Shown one piece after another: positions 46,557 to 58,649 of a DNA stretch of 64,000 nucleotides (positions are counted from its first letter, which is position 1; each line of letters opens with the position of its first letter). The stretch spans positions 5,945,485 through 6,009,484 of the forward strand of contig OY986968.1 of NCBI GenBank assembly GCA_963920575.1, written 5' to 3'. The position numbers and the translations under genes were made by a program. This stretch comes from Narthecium ossifragum. Its lineage: Eukaryota; Streptophyta; Magnoliopsida; Dioscoreales; Nartheciaceae. Under the pieces are notes generated by a model, which searched no databases, was not told the origin of the DNA, and saw only the letters and a list, made by a program, of their open reading frames with translations.

Positions 46557-49255
46557 CCACCAACTCCTCTGTTTCTTCTCTTTTCTTCTTCTCTTCATCG
46601 TTGCTAGGGTTTCATGGATAATGGTGTTCCAGTAGCTTGGAGAGGTCGGCAGTAAGGGGTGGAACAGATCCATACCTTCCTAACACGGATTAATTAAGTA
46701 TTCATCGTGGATTAGCTTAGAAACGTATGGTTCTTAACTTAAACTCTTGATTAGGTGTTCTAGGTTGATTATATGCTTGTTTTCTTGATTAATCTATGCT
46801 AGATGATGCTCGTAGGATGGTTAATATCTGATTGATGTTTGATTGGATTTTCGTTGGATTTAATCCGGATTTAAGCAACTTTTCCATGATTTATTTTCAG
46901 ATTTCTGTTTTAATTAGAATAGCTATATTTGGGCTTGATTAAAGAGCTTTTCATGCATGATCTCAGTTGATCTTCAAAATGAAAGTTGTAGATATCCGAG
47001 CTTCTTTCAATTCCAACTGGATTCATAATTTTTGGATTTATGTATGATATTTGGTGAATTAAATGGCCGAACTGTGCAGAATAGGGCAGTTAGTTTAATT
47101 AGTGAAGTTAAGTGGAAATTCGTTATAAAATTGATTTGATTTTTTGATATGATGATCTTAGTGACCTTTAGGTTTGATCTGCCAATTTTGGTTTTAATCC
47201 GATGAATTTTAGAAGGGATTTTGAGTCTTTTATTAAATCTAATTTGAAACCGAAATTATAAGTCTTTATCTATTTCTTTTTATCCGATTGATCCAATTTT
47301 TGGATATGTGATTGGGGGTATGTCAATGAGTGGGCATATCATGTTTTTACATCAATCGGATGTTTAGATTGAAGGTTATGATTTTTTGAAGTTAGTAGTT
47401 TGTTTACTTTATCTCGATAATTCGAGCTTTTCGATCTTGTGTTATATATATGTTATTATATATGTGTAGGCCCTATGTGTGGTCGAGCCCTATGTGAGGC
47501 TTGTGGTTGAACTAAGGGGGTCACGCCCCTTGAAATGTGTAGAATAAATGTTTAACTGCTAGATTGTTGGGTTAGCTAGGGTTGTATCCCCTTTGTATAA
47601 TTTTTGTTGACGGCTCGTGAATGCCGTCATAATACCGAAATATTTATTGATTATTAATCTAGTTTGCTTGTTTAGTCTTGTGAAGACTTGTAGGCCCGTT
47701 GCGCCTATTTTATGTGGTTGAACTAAGGAGATCTAGCCGTAGAACCGATGTTGGATAGCAAGATTTAGGACTAAATTGTTATGTTAATATTATGTTATCG
47801 AAGTTACTATCTAGTTGGCTGCAATTACTCTGATTGAGGTTTAGAGGTCATCTTAGCTTCCAGGTTCAGTCTCAACTTCAGTTTTTAGGGGAGGTTACGA
47901 ACCACCCTGTGTCCTACGCCCTGTTTTTTCAGTGCTGGAGCACTTGGTTGTTGAGAGGGACGATTATTGACAGTGGAGGTCATCAGAGTGCGTGCCTTCG
48001 GGTAGGCGGTGTTCGCGACGTGTGTTTTCCCCTGAAGATGAGATGGAATCCAGGACTTTACTGTTCCCTTTCCTTTGTAAGTGTCGTAGTATAGAACCCT
48101 ACTGAGATTATCGCCCACTCCTACCCGGGCTGCGTTTTGCATGTGCAGGCGTCAGCTCTTCTTTCGTAGTACCAGTTGGACAGGCTTTTGGTGGCGCGTC
48201 TGATGGGACATGAAAAGTGTCGCGGCTTAACACGCCCGATCAAAATTACAAATTTATAATCGAACTACTAACTAACTACCTTGGGGGTAGCTAGCGGTGA
48301 GTCCGAGTCGAATCCACATGGAATGCGTAAGGAAACAATTAAATTACCAAGCTCAATCTAAGTGTTCCTACAAGGATAATAAAAGAAATGGTTTTTGGGT
48401 TTTATGATAAGGAAACTAAGAAAGCATGTAAATGATTCAATGGATAGAGAGAGGTCCTAGGGAATCCCAATCCGGATTAGGCTCAATCGTAGCTTTCTAA
48501 TTGATCAAGATGCGCAACCCTATCGAGACACTACAATATCGACTACCTTGTGGCTAACAACGGTCGTCGCTAACGAATAACTAGTTAAAGACTATCGTCG
48601 CACTAGGTGTATGCTAGAAAGTCGACGATCGAGGGATTAGCTACGATCATCGCCAACGAGAAGTCGGGTTAGGATCATCTCATCGCAAGAAATCGGGTTG
48701 TATGGAAAATGGTAATGGATCGAGGTGGTTCTAGCATCTCGAATCCAAAACACTATAAAAGATAGGATAGACGCTAGGTTAGATGTGGATTGGAGTGGTT
48801 CTAGCACAACCAAGTCCCTAACCTAGAGCCAAGACTCCCTTCAACACAAGTGGCCATGATTCTAGCACAGCCTACTCATTGGAGAATATCAACAAACACC
48901 TATTGTGCACAAGGTTCTAGCTTATGCATAACAAAGAATCCATCCATCCAACATTAGAATCCAACTACAAAGATATAGAAATGAAGAATAAATCCATACA
49001 ATCTTGTCTCATAAGGATTACAACATCCAAATCCAAAGAAAACTACAAATAAAACCTAAAACATCATGGTATTCCACTAGGTAAATAGATTAGCTACTCA
49101 TCTTTGATGGAGAAGCCATAGAGAAGAGATGGATCCTCTTCTTCATCAATCTCCTCCCTCTTGGATGAGAGCTCCCTTCCTTGCCCAAGGGGATTGCCCC
49201 TTTCCTTAGCATCTTCTTCTCCAAAGGAGAATCCCCAAAATCCCCCAAAAGGGGT

Positions 49256-49265
49256 CTATTTATAG
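49256..49265 (-). promoter_or_regulatory. TATA box of LTR Y4
   Basis: CTATAAATAG in sense, separated by 63 bp (49266-49328) from the nearest palindrome. Confidence 0.7.
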
Positions 49266-49328
49266 CCTCCAAGCATCCCCCAATCGGATTAGATCTGGAC
49301 CATTGATTTTGCTCGGCTGGCACAAAAG

Positions 49329-49492
49329 GATCGATCCTTATAGGGTAAAGGATCGATCCTCCTCTTGAGTTCTGGCTGCGCCCCGATGAAGATCGATCCT
49401 TCAGTAGATAAGGATCGATCCTAGAGAATGTTGCGTTCTGTCACTGGAAAATGTGCAAAAGGGATCGATCTTTCCCATAGTTAGGATCGATC
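49329..49492. repeat. Paired GGATCGATCC palindromes in LTR Y4
   Basis: GATCGATC starts at 49329/49351, 49391/49413 and 49463/49485: three pairs, each exactly 22 bp apart. Confidence 0.93.
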
Positions 49493-51958
49493 CTTGTTTT
49501 CTGCATATTATCTCTTTTGCCATTCAACACTGCGCATTGGTACGAAAAATGCCATAACTTCATTTAGGAAACTCGGAATCATGAACCGTAAAATTCTTCA
49601 AAAATTAGACTTCCAGAGCTTTCCAATGATATATGAGACATTATCTGGTTCTTCCTGAGAAGGTACAGTTTAATCTTTGAAGTTGACCCATGTACCTAAA
49701 TATGCTCGAATAGGCTCGTTTACGCTCCAAAGTTGATCTAACTTCTGTTGAAGGCTCTTGTACCTGAAATACCATGAAGATTATTAGAAATACCTTGCTC
49801 GAAGACTAATAAAGGTAAATTAAGGGGTTAACTTGTGTACTTTTCACGTCTCATCACAGACCTTTGGAGGTGTTTGAGGACTTGGGTTCAGTTATTTTGA
49901 TAGATTAAATAAATGTATAATTTCCTTTTGTAAGGATTTTTGGAGATATTTATATATAGTCTTTGAGAATTAAATTTGTATCAGAAACTTATTTATATTT
50001 GATGTATAAATTGACAATTAGTGATCTTTAGTAAAATATTAGAAATTTCAGTTCAACATCAATTGCTTCAATTAGATGTGTTGTTTTATTATAAATGCAC
50101 CATAGATGGGTTGAATAGATTTGAAACCGTCACGTCTCTGGCCGTATGGGTTTTCGGGGTCGGGGTGTGACAGCTGTGGATTGCTCTTCTCTTTTGGATA
50201 AGATGGTTGGACAGATTTTATCTTGGCAGTGTAGATATGTTTCTGATCCGGGGCTATAGTGCTCATCAAATTTGTCCTCCAAGCCATCATTTCTTTTGTA
50301 ATGGCTACGATTCACATTCCTTCGGCGTTGATTGGAAAGATGGAGAAGGTATGTCGGGACTTTCTTTGGAAGGGTAGGAATTCAGGGATTTGTAATGTTG
50401 TTTGGAGGAAGGTTTGTACACCAAAGGAAATTGGAGGGCTAAGACTACATGATTTCTATACTTGGCAGCAAGCTCTAAAGATAAAGCAGGTGGCCTCTTT
50501 CCTTAGCTGAGACAGAATGTGTGGAAGGAACTAGCTAGAGCAAAGTACCAATGGAGGGGGGGCTACCTTCATGCTGTGATTCCAAAGCCTCTTGTGTTCA
50601 TTGGAGACACATCTCTAGGGTTGCGAATGAGCTTAGGAAGTGGCTTTACTGGTCCCCAACCCTACAGAGCTCTTTGAATGTGGTTTATGATGCATGCTAT
50701 TCAGATTTACTGCTCTGTAGGTGGCCTACTATGGTTAATGTCTTCACTAGCCTTGAAACTATTAAGGTTGCAGACCTCCAGATCAATGGTGCATGGGATT
50801 TAGATTTGTTGAATTCTTGTTTTCATCCCTCTTTTGTGGAGCGTGTGGTTGATGAGATCATAATTAAAGACATTGATACACCTCATTGGGCATATAATGG
50901 TGTTGGAAGCGTGACTTCGACATCAATGTACTTGGTTTCCTTGCAGGTGAGGCTTCCACAACATTGCTTTGAAAGAGATGAGGTATGGACCCATGTTTGG
51001 AGATTCCCTGCTAGTCCTAGAATCCGCCACTTCCTTTGGCGTGTACTTCATGACAAGCTTCCAGTGCGGGAAACTTTGTAGAGGTTGTGCTTGCCTTCGG
51101 AGAAGGAATGCCCACGATGTCGATGTGAGATTGAATCAATTGGTCACGCTCTTCTTGGCTGCTTCTTTGCTCTGTTAATGTTTTCAACTTGATTGCTAGG
51201 AAAGAAGACATTGTCCCGCCTACTTGGGATCCAGATGAGATTTTGAATATGCAAGTTTGGGGCAAGACCCTATGCTACAAAGAAGCTCAAGTCTCTACTT
51301 GGTTTTGGCATGTGGTGCTTATAGAAGGACTGTAACAGGATCATTTTTGGGGATGGAGGGGAAACAGAGGAAGTGTTAGCTTGTAGAATTAGACGCTTGG
51401 CCAAGGTGTTCTTGCGGCAAGAAACTAGGGAGGACAGAGGTGATAACTTGGTGTCAAGTTTTGTGCTACAAACGGATCTATCTGTAGATTTCTATATGGG
51501 TACTACATCTATTGGTGTTGTGGCAATTGACAGCTCAGATTGTGCAAGTTGGGCTTTTGGTAGACCGATTATGGCTCGGTTTATCCTGCATGGGGAGATG
51601 GCTGTGATCTTCACTGGGCTCAAGAAAGCAAAGGGCCTTGGCATCAAGAGCTTGGTTATTGAGACAGATTCCTTAGAAGATGTTCATATCCTCAATAATT
51701 TGAGAGGTTGGCCACCTGACTTGGCTAATTTGGCGAAGGAGATTTGAATGGATGTGTCATCTTTTGTTCTCTTTGTTTCTTGTTTATCCCGCGAGCCTGT
51801 AATGCTCGTGTTGATGGTATAACTCATGCGTGTCACAGGGCTGGGAGTTTGTTTGCTCGGTCTGTCCGCTCTGACTGAGCGGCTGAATGGTTGTTTGTAA
51901 ATGTATATACTTAGCCTGCGGGATCATCTAATCAATATATATATATATATATATATAT

Positions 51959-54900
51959 ACTAGTGTTTACCCGTGCCCTGGCACGGTTGGGCACGGTTCT
52001 CTCAAAGACAAATAACAATACATGTGATTCTTTCCCAGCAATTTGCAGCAACTTTTCCACCTCTCCGAGTTGTTTCTTCCCCAATACTTTATTTTTTTTC
52101 TTCTTTCTATTTTGCTTCGTTGTGTCAGGAAGAAAGATCAAATGAGGGTTTTTATGATTCCAAAAATAGAAATCCACAGAAAAAGATAACCAACACCTAT
52201 TTATGATAGACCCATGCCCCTGGCACAGTCTTTGAAAAACTTTTCTCTTAGAAAAGTAATGGTCATTTGCTTTAAGAAATCCTATGCTAAGGCTCGATGA
52301 CGTGGGGAATTTGTTGTTATTGTTGAGAGTGATTATCGATTCATATGATCATCTACTACTGCTGAGGCATTTGAATCGACAACTTCACTTGTTTGTTCAA
52401 AACGGATAAATCAACCATATATAAAGACTACAACTTCAACAAAACAATCAAAACAATCAAGCATTGCTACATACGATATTAATATACACAAATCAACATA
52501 TATTAATTCACTGGAGCCCTTAGAATAAAGTTTAATATACACAAATGCCAAGTAGTTATGAAGTACATATGGCTTTTGTAGCATTTTACATGACCAATCA
52601 AAACAATCAAGCATGGTTACAGACAATGTTTTCTCAATAGACAATTGTTATGTTCGTTATAGGCAATATTTAAATAAAAAAAAGAACAGTCTTTGAAAAC
52701 ATTGAAACAACACCAATTAAAAAGAGACCAGTGAGTCCATCGCATTCAAATTGTTGTCAAAAGATGTCCACCACCAAGTCCTTGTTCTTTAATAATTTCA
52801 ATTTGTCTTGCACCACAATTTGCATCCCATTGAAATTTAGAGAGAGAAAGAGAGATATCCTATTAAAGAATGTGAATGCAAGTACTGATTAGGTTTGGGA
52901 GAAGGGGAGCTGCTGCTTCGACTGTTCTAGGTGCTTATTCCTCTCGCTGGCCTATACAAAAGAAAACAGAGAAATAAAGTTGAGATCATTCAATATGTTC
53001 ATGAACCAAACAGAATTTATTGTCCGAATAACTATTGCATGCTATAACTTTGAACCAAATTCTACTAAAAATAGTCACCAAATGCTTATAACGCTAAAAG
53101 AGATTGAGCAAAAAAGCGTAGATTCAATATATGATCTACAGAACGGGAGCTTAATTGATCCATTTTGATCACCCCTAAAGCTATTAGGATGGTGAAAATT
53201 AAGGGAGATGGAACTTGAATTTACATCATCACGTTCTTAGTTATGTGATATGGAATATACACCATTTTAAAGAAGAGCTAGGGTGTCACAACAATCCATT
53301 TCTTGAATACAAAATTATATACCCGAGAAGAAAAACAATAGGCAGAGTTCTAATTATGGAATTTTCATTAAAGCTACGGTCCACCCTGTGCTTGCTATGG
53401 TTATAAGCTAGGACGGGGTGAAAACAAATGTCTATAAAGTGTTCAACTTTCTTGGAGAACACCATTCAAACTTTGGATGACCTATCTACAAAGTAGAGCT
53501 ACAGAAAATTGCAACTTTGGAAGAGATTGAATAAAATAGGAAGAAACATAGAACATGCCCTATAAATCACAAAGGCATCCAAAAAATTGTGAAATTTTGA
53601 ATGAGATAAAGATGGGGTCTCCTCACGTCCAATTTCTTTTCATGCTTTGTCTCTGTTGTTTTCTATTTAAGCAACACTCCCTGACTCTGATTCTTTAAAC
53701 TGATCAAGATTAATTTCCCTCTACTACTACTACACAAATACCATATTCTAGGTGAAAAGCTGTAGCCTTGAATAGTGATCAACAGAGAGACACATATTCT
53801 AGGTGCTAGGTGTCTCTCTGTTGTTTTCTATTTAAGCAACACTCCCTGACTCTGATTCTTTAAACTGATCAAGATTAATTTCCCTCTACTACTACTACAC
53901 AAATACCATATTCTAGGTGAAAAGTTGTAGCCTTGAATAGTGATCAACAAAGAGACACATATTATAGGTGCTAGCATATACAAAAGAATTGCTATCTTAT
54001 TTGAAGTTAGCATATCCGAAACAGATGGTTTGCTGAATTTTGAAATCTGTCTTGTTTTTCTTGAATCATGTATTCATGGATTGTGAATCTATGATTGCTA
54101 GTAGTGGATTAGTCCTTATTTTTTCGGACAGATACATTTTAGTCACTGCTTGTTAAGCATCCAATTGCAGATAGCTGATGATCTAAAGAGGTGAATTCCT
54201 CGACTTAAAAAAAAAACTAACCGATCGGCAAAATCAATATCAAATACATACTAACCTTAACGAAAACCAATGAGCATGCATTTAGAATTCCAGCATGATA
54301 TAAAAACGCATCATAAAAATGATCCAAGATAGTTCAACTATAACCTTCTAGATACTGCAACCAAGTAATAAACCAAGCTAGTGCTCCCATTCACAGTAGC
54401 AAGTGCACACATATCCTAAAATTATAGAATATAAAGGCCAAGCATTATACCTCAGAAGTAGTATGAACAGGTTCAGCTATTGCATTAATAGCAGTTCTTG
54501 CATGAAAGATATAAAATAGCAAAATTCTATTAGATGATATCCATCCTCCATCAAAGAAATTTCTTTTATCTTTCCACTGAAAACAGGGAGCCAAACCAAT
54601 GAAAGATATGCAAACAATAGAATGCAGGATCTAGGAATTAAAGTACAAAGAAAAGGAATCAATGCATAGGAGATTTATAGCATTAACATATGCCATGTGA
54701 TCTTCATAGTGTGTGTCTCATTCTAATAGGAACGTGGAAGAATACTTTTAATTCATCTAATCCTTCCAGTTTTGTTTTCTACAAAGGGTAATTTACATAT
54801 CAGAAATTTGCCCTACATGAGCTGAATTTGCATATCAGAAGCAGATTTAAAAGATATCTAATTAAGAGTTCCAAATCCAAATATGTCCTATGCACAGATT

Positions 54901-55200
54901 TAGCAGATTCATTGCAAATTAAGAGATCTAGATCCATGCAAATTAAGAGTTCCAAAGAATAGCTCACTAAACTTTTTTAAAGAAGGCAAAGAACCTTTGC
55001 ATGAATCTGCTTAATCTGTGCAAGTTATGAGATTGATAACATGATAACATGAAGGCAAGTAGGATTAGAGTAAGGAATCTTCTAACATCTGTGCATCTTA
55101 TCCATGGATATCTTAATTTGCTTAGAATCTGTTTAATCTGTGCATAGGATAACACGAAGGTAAAGAATTTGCTTCAGCATTGCATTGAATAAAGATGAAA
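51959..55200. other. AT-rich intergenic DNA; one tandem duplication, no gene
   Basis: A stem-forming cccgtgccctggcacgg lies at 51969-51985, beside the LINE end. Short ORFs show no domain. The only clear structure is the 165-bp duplication at 53650-53975. Confidence 0.6.
53650..53975. repeat. Recent tandem duplication, unit 165 bp
   Basis: tctctgttgttttctattt through agagacacatatt-taggtgctag is repeated at 53650 and 53815 with very few differences, for example aaaagctg versus aaaagttg. Confidence 0.95.
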
Positions 55201-56594
55201 ACTTACGCAGATTCAGAAAGAGCACCAGCTGAGAGAGGAGCAACAGATGGTCGACCCCCTCTTCGTGGTCCTCTGGATCGCTCCAGAGTCCCCTCCTCCC
55301 TTCTCTATCTTTCCTGGATCGCTCGGGCTGGCGGGGGGTGCAGTCGAGGTTGCTCACCCTCCACTGGGCATAGCGGCCTTTCTTGTGATTGCAGCCAATG
55401 CGTCCAACAGGGAACTGGAGGCCAGCATCAGGAAATGGTGCAAAAAAAATAAAGGAATGAGGGTCAAGCTGAGGAGAAGAGAAGAGGGAAGGTGCCCACC
55501 ACAATCCAGCCACATCTAAACTTCAAATCGCTGCAACCCCACCAAATCTTCATGGAAAACATCCAAACTCACCAACAAAAAAAACCGATCTTATAAACAT
55601 GAAGTTTTACCTTCAAATCGCTTGGTCGACGGCGGGTTGGGCGAGGTCGATGGCAGGTTCGACAAGCAGCTCCTCTCCTAGCGAGGTCTTGGATTAGAGT
55701 TGGGAAGGATCAAAAAGAGTCAAAAAAACAGTAAGTAAGGAGAAAACAAACATACCTTGGATTCTATGACCGATGGCGGGTTGGACGAAGTCGACGGCCG
55801 CGTGGGGCAATGATCATGATGGTATTCGTGGATCGCGTGGCCGTTCGTGGATCTTGTGGCGAGGTCAGCGTGGCCGATGGTGTCGGGCGTGGCTGACGGA
55901 GTTGGTGAGAGGGGGATGACCTCCTTCAGATTGGGTTTGAGTTCTCACCTACGTCGCTGGACCATTGGGAGGTAGCATTCTCCAAGGTATGGTGTTGATC
56001 GCCGAACGTCGCCGGTCTTCTCCGTCGATCAAGTCGCTGCCGAACTTCATTGCCATAGCTTTCTTCCCTTCCCCGATCGTCCGATACCTCTTGGAGAGAC
56101 AAAACAACTGGCCGGAGTTTAGACGCAAATGAAGAAGAGCCAAGAAGAAAGAAGCAAGAAGCAGATGAAGGAAAACAGAGCAGAGAAAAAAGAAGCGAAG
56201 AAAAAAAAAAAAAAGAAGAAACCAAAAAAAAAAGAAGAGTAGAAGAAACAGAGGAAGATGAAAGCGAAAAACAAAAAAAAAGAGAAGGAAGAAGGAAGAG
56301 GAGGGAGCCGCTGACCCTCGTCTGACTAACGTCGGGCCCCTTCTTCTTCCCCATCGGTGACGTTGCCCAAAGCCCCCGACGGTTCTTCTTCTTCACCACC
56401 AAAGAACTCGACGGAGAGGGTGCCGAAAGAGGGAAAAAAAAGAGAAAGAAGAAAAAGGAAGAGGAGAAGAGGGAAACGTCGTGATGCTTACCTTCACTGC
56501 CGCCAAGCCCAAGGGTCCTCGCCGTCGACTCGCTAGCCTTTCTCCTCCCCCGTCGGCTTTCTTTCCTCCACCGTTGATCCCTCTCTCACCGTCC

Positions 56595-57130
56595 ACCCAT
56601 CCATGTACACGTCGTTCTTCAGCGCCTCCTTCGCCATAGCGCCTTCTCCACCATAGCACCGCCGACCACGACGCTAACGCCAACCGCAGAGAGAGACACC
56701 GGGGTGGTCACCGGGGTTGAGGGAGATACCGGAAGAGAGAGGGGTGGGTTTGGGGGTTTGGATCTGGAAGTCGGAAACGGAGAAGGGGGGCACCTCAAGG
56801 ATGTTTTGCGCGGCGACGGTGTGGTTATTGAGGGCGGCCCTCTGCAGCCGTCAGGCTTGGACATGGAGCACCCCTCCTTTTCCAACAACCTCTGGAGCTT
56901 CTCCAGATCCCCGTACGACGCCGCCGTGTACACGTCGTTCTTCAGCGCCTCCTCCGCCACAGCGCCGCCGACCACAATGCTAACGCCAACCGCAAAGAGG
57001 TCGATGATGATGCGAGAGGGAGGAGAGGGAGGAGAGGGAGGAGAGGGGGGTGGTCGGGGTGGTCGCCGGGGGTTGAGGGGGACACCAGAAGAGAGAGGGG
57101 TGGGTTTGGGGGTTTGGATCGGGGAAGAGG
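56595..57130. repeat. Tandem duplication of about 330 bp around the ankyrin fragment
   Basis: gtacacgtcgttcttcagc, gctaacgccaaccgca and gagaggggtgggtttggggg occur in the same order at 56603-56762 and 56935-57118. Confidence 0.85.
56835..56975 (-). pseudogene. Fragment of an ankyrin-repeat S-acyltransferase-like gene
   Basis: The minus-strand frame reads [19 protein letters not shown] then [15 protein letters not shown], the start of the first ankyrin repeat in plant ankyrin-DHHC acyltransferases (TIP1/PAT24-type). It is then replaced by unrelated proline-rich sequence. Only about 45 codons are recognisable. Such proteins palmitoylate membrane targets, but no catalytic part is present. Family assignment is from memory of the sequence pattern. 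Confidence 0.6.
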
Positions 57131-57444
57131 GAGGAGAGGAAGGAGAGGTGGAGACGGGGTGAGAGAGGGCGAGCAGGGATCGGAGTAGAGGGGGATGGGA
57201 TGTGGGTAGCTGGTGAGGTGAGAGTTGTCCCCTCTACCTGCAGTCACATCCCCCCCCTCTCTCTTTCAAAATCTAGCGAAATGGTTTGTTGGAGGGAAAT
57301 TTTGAGCGGGAATTAATTTTTTTGGTGGGAATCTTGATGTTATATGATGAAATCTGGACCATTGAATGTGTTTAGAGATAAAATCTGGACCGCTCTTTAT
57401 GTCTTATAGTTGAGACATTTCAAAAACCGTTCTTCCTTATATAA

Positions 57445-58128
57445 GGCATGTTTGGTTGCTGAGAAGTGAGCTGAAATGAAGTGACTTCTGGGGAGTGGAG
57501 TAGAGTGAAGTGAAGTGAAGTGACTTTTGAGGGTTTCTGAGTTCTGGTGTTTGGTTGGTGTTTGAAGTGGGATATGATCACCCCCAACTATTTAATATTT
57601 TAATAATTTCCCTATATTAAAATATTAAAAATAATACTCTTTTAGATGACGTGGACCAATCACGAGGTGTCACGTGACATGTGGGGATCCATTTATATTA
57701 ATATTTTATTACAGTATGATATTATTAACATTATTTGCCACTTAAAATTAAAACATTAAAATAATATTTTAATCTTAAAATATTAATAATTTAATAACTT
57801 TTAAATTAAATTATTAGAAATAATATTATTTTGGATGACGTGGACCAATCACGAGGTGACACGTGATATGTGAGACATACTTATATTAATATTTTATTAC
57901 AGTATAATATTATTAATATTATTTCTCACTTCAAATGCAACTTCAAATGACTTCAGGCCAAAAAGACCCGAATTCGAAATCGGAAGTGACAGCTTTGGCT
58001 ACAGTGACTTGGAAGTGGGGCTGAAGTCACTTCAGCCCCCACTTCCGAGCAACCAAACACCTGAAGTGGCTCGGAAGTCACTTCAAAAAATGACTTCCGA
58101 CCCACTTCAGGGGAAGCAAACACGCCCA
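57445..58128. mobile_element. PIF/Harbinger-type MITE 2 (TSD TAA)
   Basis: The left end GGCATGTTTGGTTGC and inverted right end GGGCGTGTTTGCTTCC are flanked by TAA (57442-57444 and 58129-58131; ATA is an alternative by one base). Interior sequence matches MITE 1 closely, but with two rather than three copies of the unit containing gatgacgtggaccaatcac. Confidence 0.85.
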
Positions 58129-58131
58129 TAA

Positions 58132-58649
58132 TATATATATATATATGAGTTGGACTAGACATCATTCGGGTATTCTTTGCTAAAAGAATACTCCATTTTT
58201 TAACCATAAACTTGTCTCTGAGATATGGTTATATGATATTAAACTTAAAACCCTGAAACCACCTGGTTTTAAAAACCAAAATTAAAATAAAAACAAAAAT
58301 AAGAAAATAGAACGTTCACATCAGGGTACTTGTACGCGACTTTCTTATCAATCCGGTTCCGGTGACCGTGAGATCTACGTAGTTATCTCTCCGCTCCGGC
58401 TCAGGCGACTGCAATGGCGAAGGTGATGGACTCTGGCCATCGCCCTCCACCGCAGCATCACGCCATCACATAGTTATGCTCTGTAGAAGACCAACGTCTT
58501 CCAGTAGCCAGAGTCGGTGGCCCTGTTTATTCTCATGCCAGTCGGGTACTTCCTATCTTTGACAACAAAGAAGTATCACTATTTTCTCTCATCTTTGCTT
58601 TACCTTCGATCAGATATACTAGTAGTCAGGCTAGATGTCTTTTAGTACT
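58132..58649. other. DNA left of the gap; nothing recognised
   Basis: An AT run (58131-58146) is followed by unremarkable sequence. No LTR X sequence is seen here, although LTR X sequence appears immediately right of the gap. Confidence 0.5.

Larger units (their letters stand above)
48201..49856 (-). mobile_element. Solo LTR, family Y, copy 4, nested in copy E
   Basis: In sense it starts TGATGAGACGTGAAAAGT (49856) and ends TTTTCATGTCCCATCA (48201); the ends form an 18-bp imperfect inverted repeat. It aligns with LTR Y1 over ends, U5 block and TATA box. The flanks are GCGTC and CAGAC, so no TSD is visible. The uninterrupted site is seen in fragment R (about 61830-61845 on the opposite strand). 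Confidence 0.85.
46184..50172 (+). mobile_element. Solo LTR, family X, copy E (TSD GCTGT) inside the LINE
   Basis: Begins TGTGAAGACC and ends GGTGTGACA. GCTGT lies at 46179-46183 and 50173-50177. Without the inner Y LTR it is about 2.33 kb. It holds one exact and one near palindrome (46508 and 46528) just before TATATATAC at 46548-46556. Deleting it restores the LINE frame (ARRVMAV directly to DCSSLL). Confidence 0.94.
45800..51958 (+). mobile_element. 5'-truncated LINE (L1-type) remnant, interrupted by solo LTR X copy E
   Basis: The left part (about 45800-46183) reads the end of a reverse transcriptase: FLSHLFYADDCLVF near 45925, then IYLGAPICARRVMAV. After the LTR, 50173 resumes directly with DCSSLLDKMVGQILSWQCRY. 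It continues with SALIGKMEKVCRDFLWKGRN, WRKVCTPKEIGGLRLHD, a zf-RVT region (PRIRHFLWRVLHDKLP, CPRCRCEI) and an RNase H-like end (HGEMAVIFTGLKKAKGLGIK, VIETDS). Several stops and frameshifts are present. The end is a (TA)n run at 51936-51958. Excluding the insertion it is about 2.1 kb. The YADD motif is kept, but the element is dead. Confidence 0.88.
55201..57240. other. GC/GA-rich duplicated DNA with one recognisable gene fragment
   Basis: Long purine-rich tracts (56150-56300) give serine/phenylalanine-rich ORFs on the minus strand that I reject. Apart from the ankyrin fragment at 56835-56975 and its duplicated flank, no gene is supported. Confidence 0.5.

Noticed and set aside
55926..56402. 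158-codon minus-strand ORF as a membrane protein
   Set aside because: Phenylalanine/serine/leucine runs come from an aagaagaa-rich plus strand.
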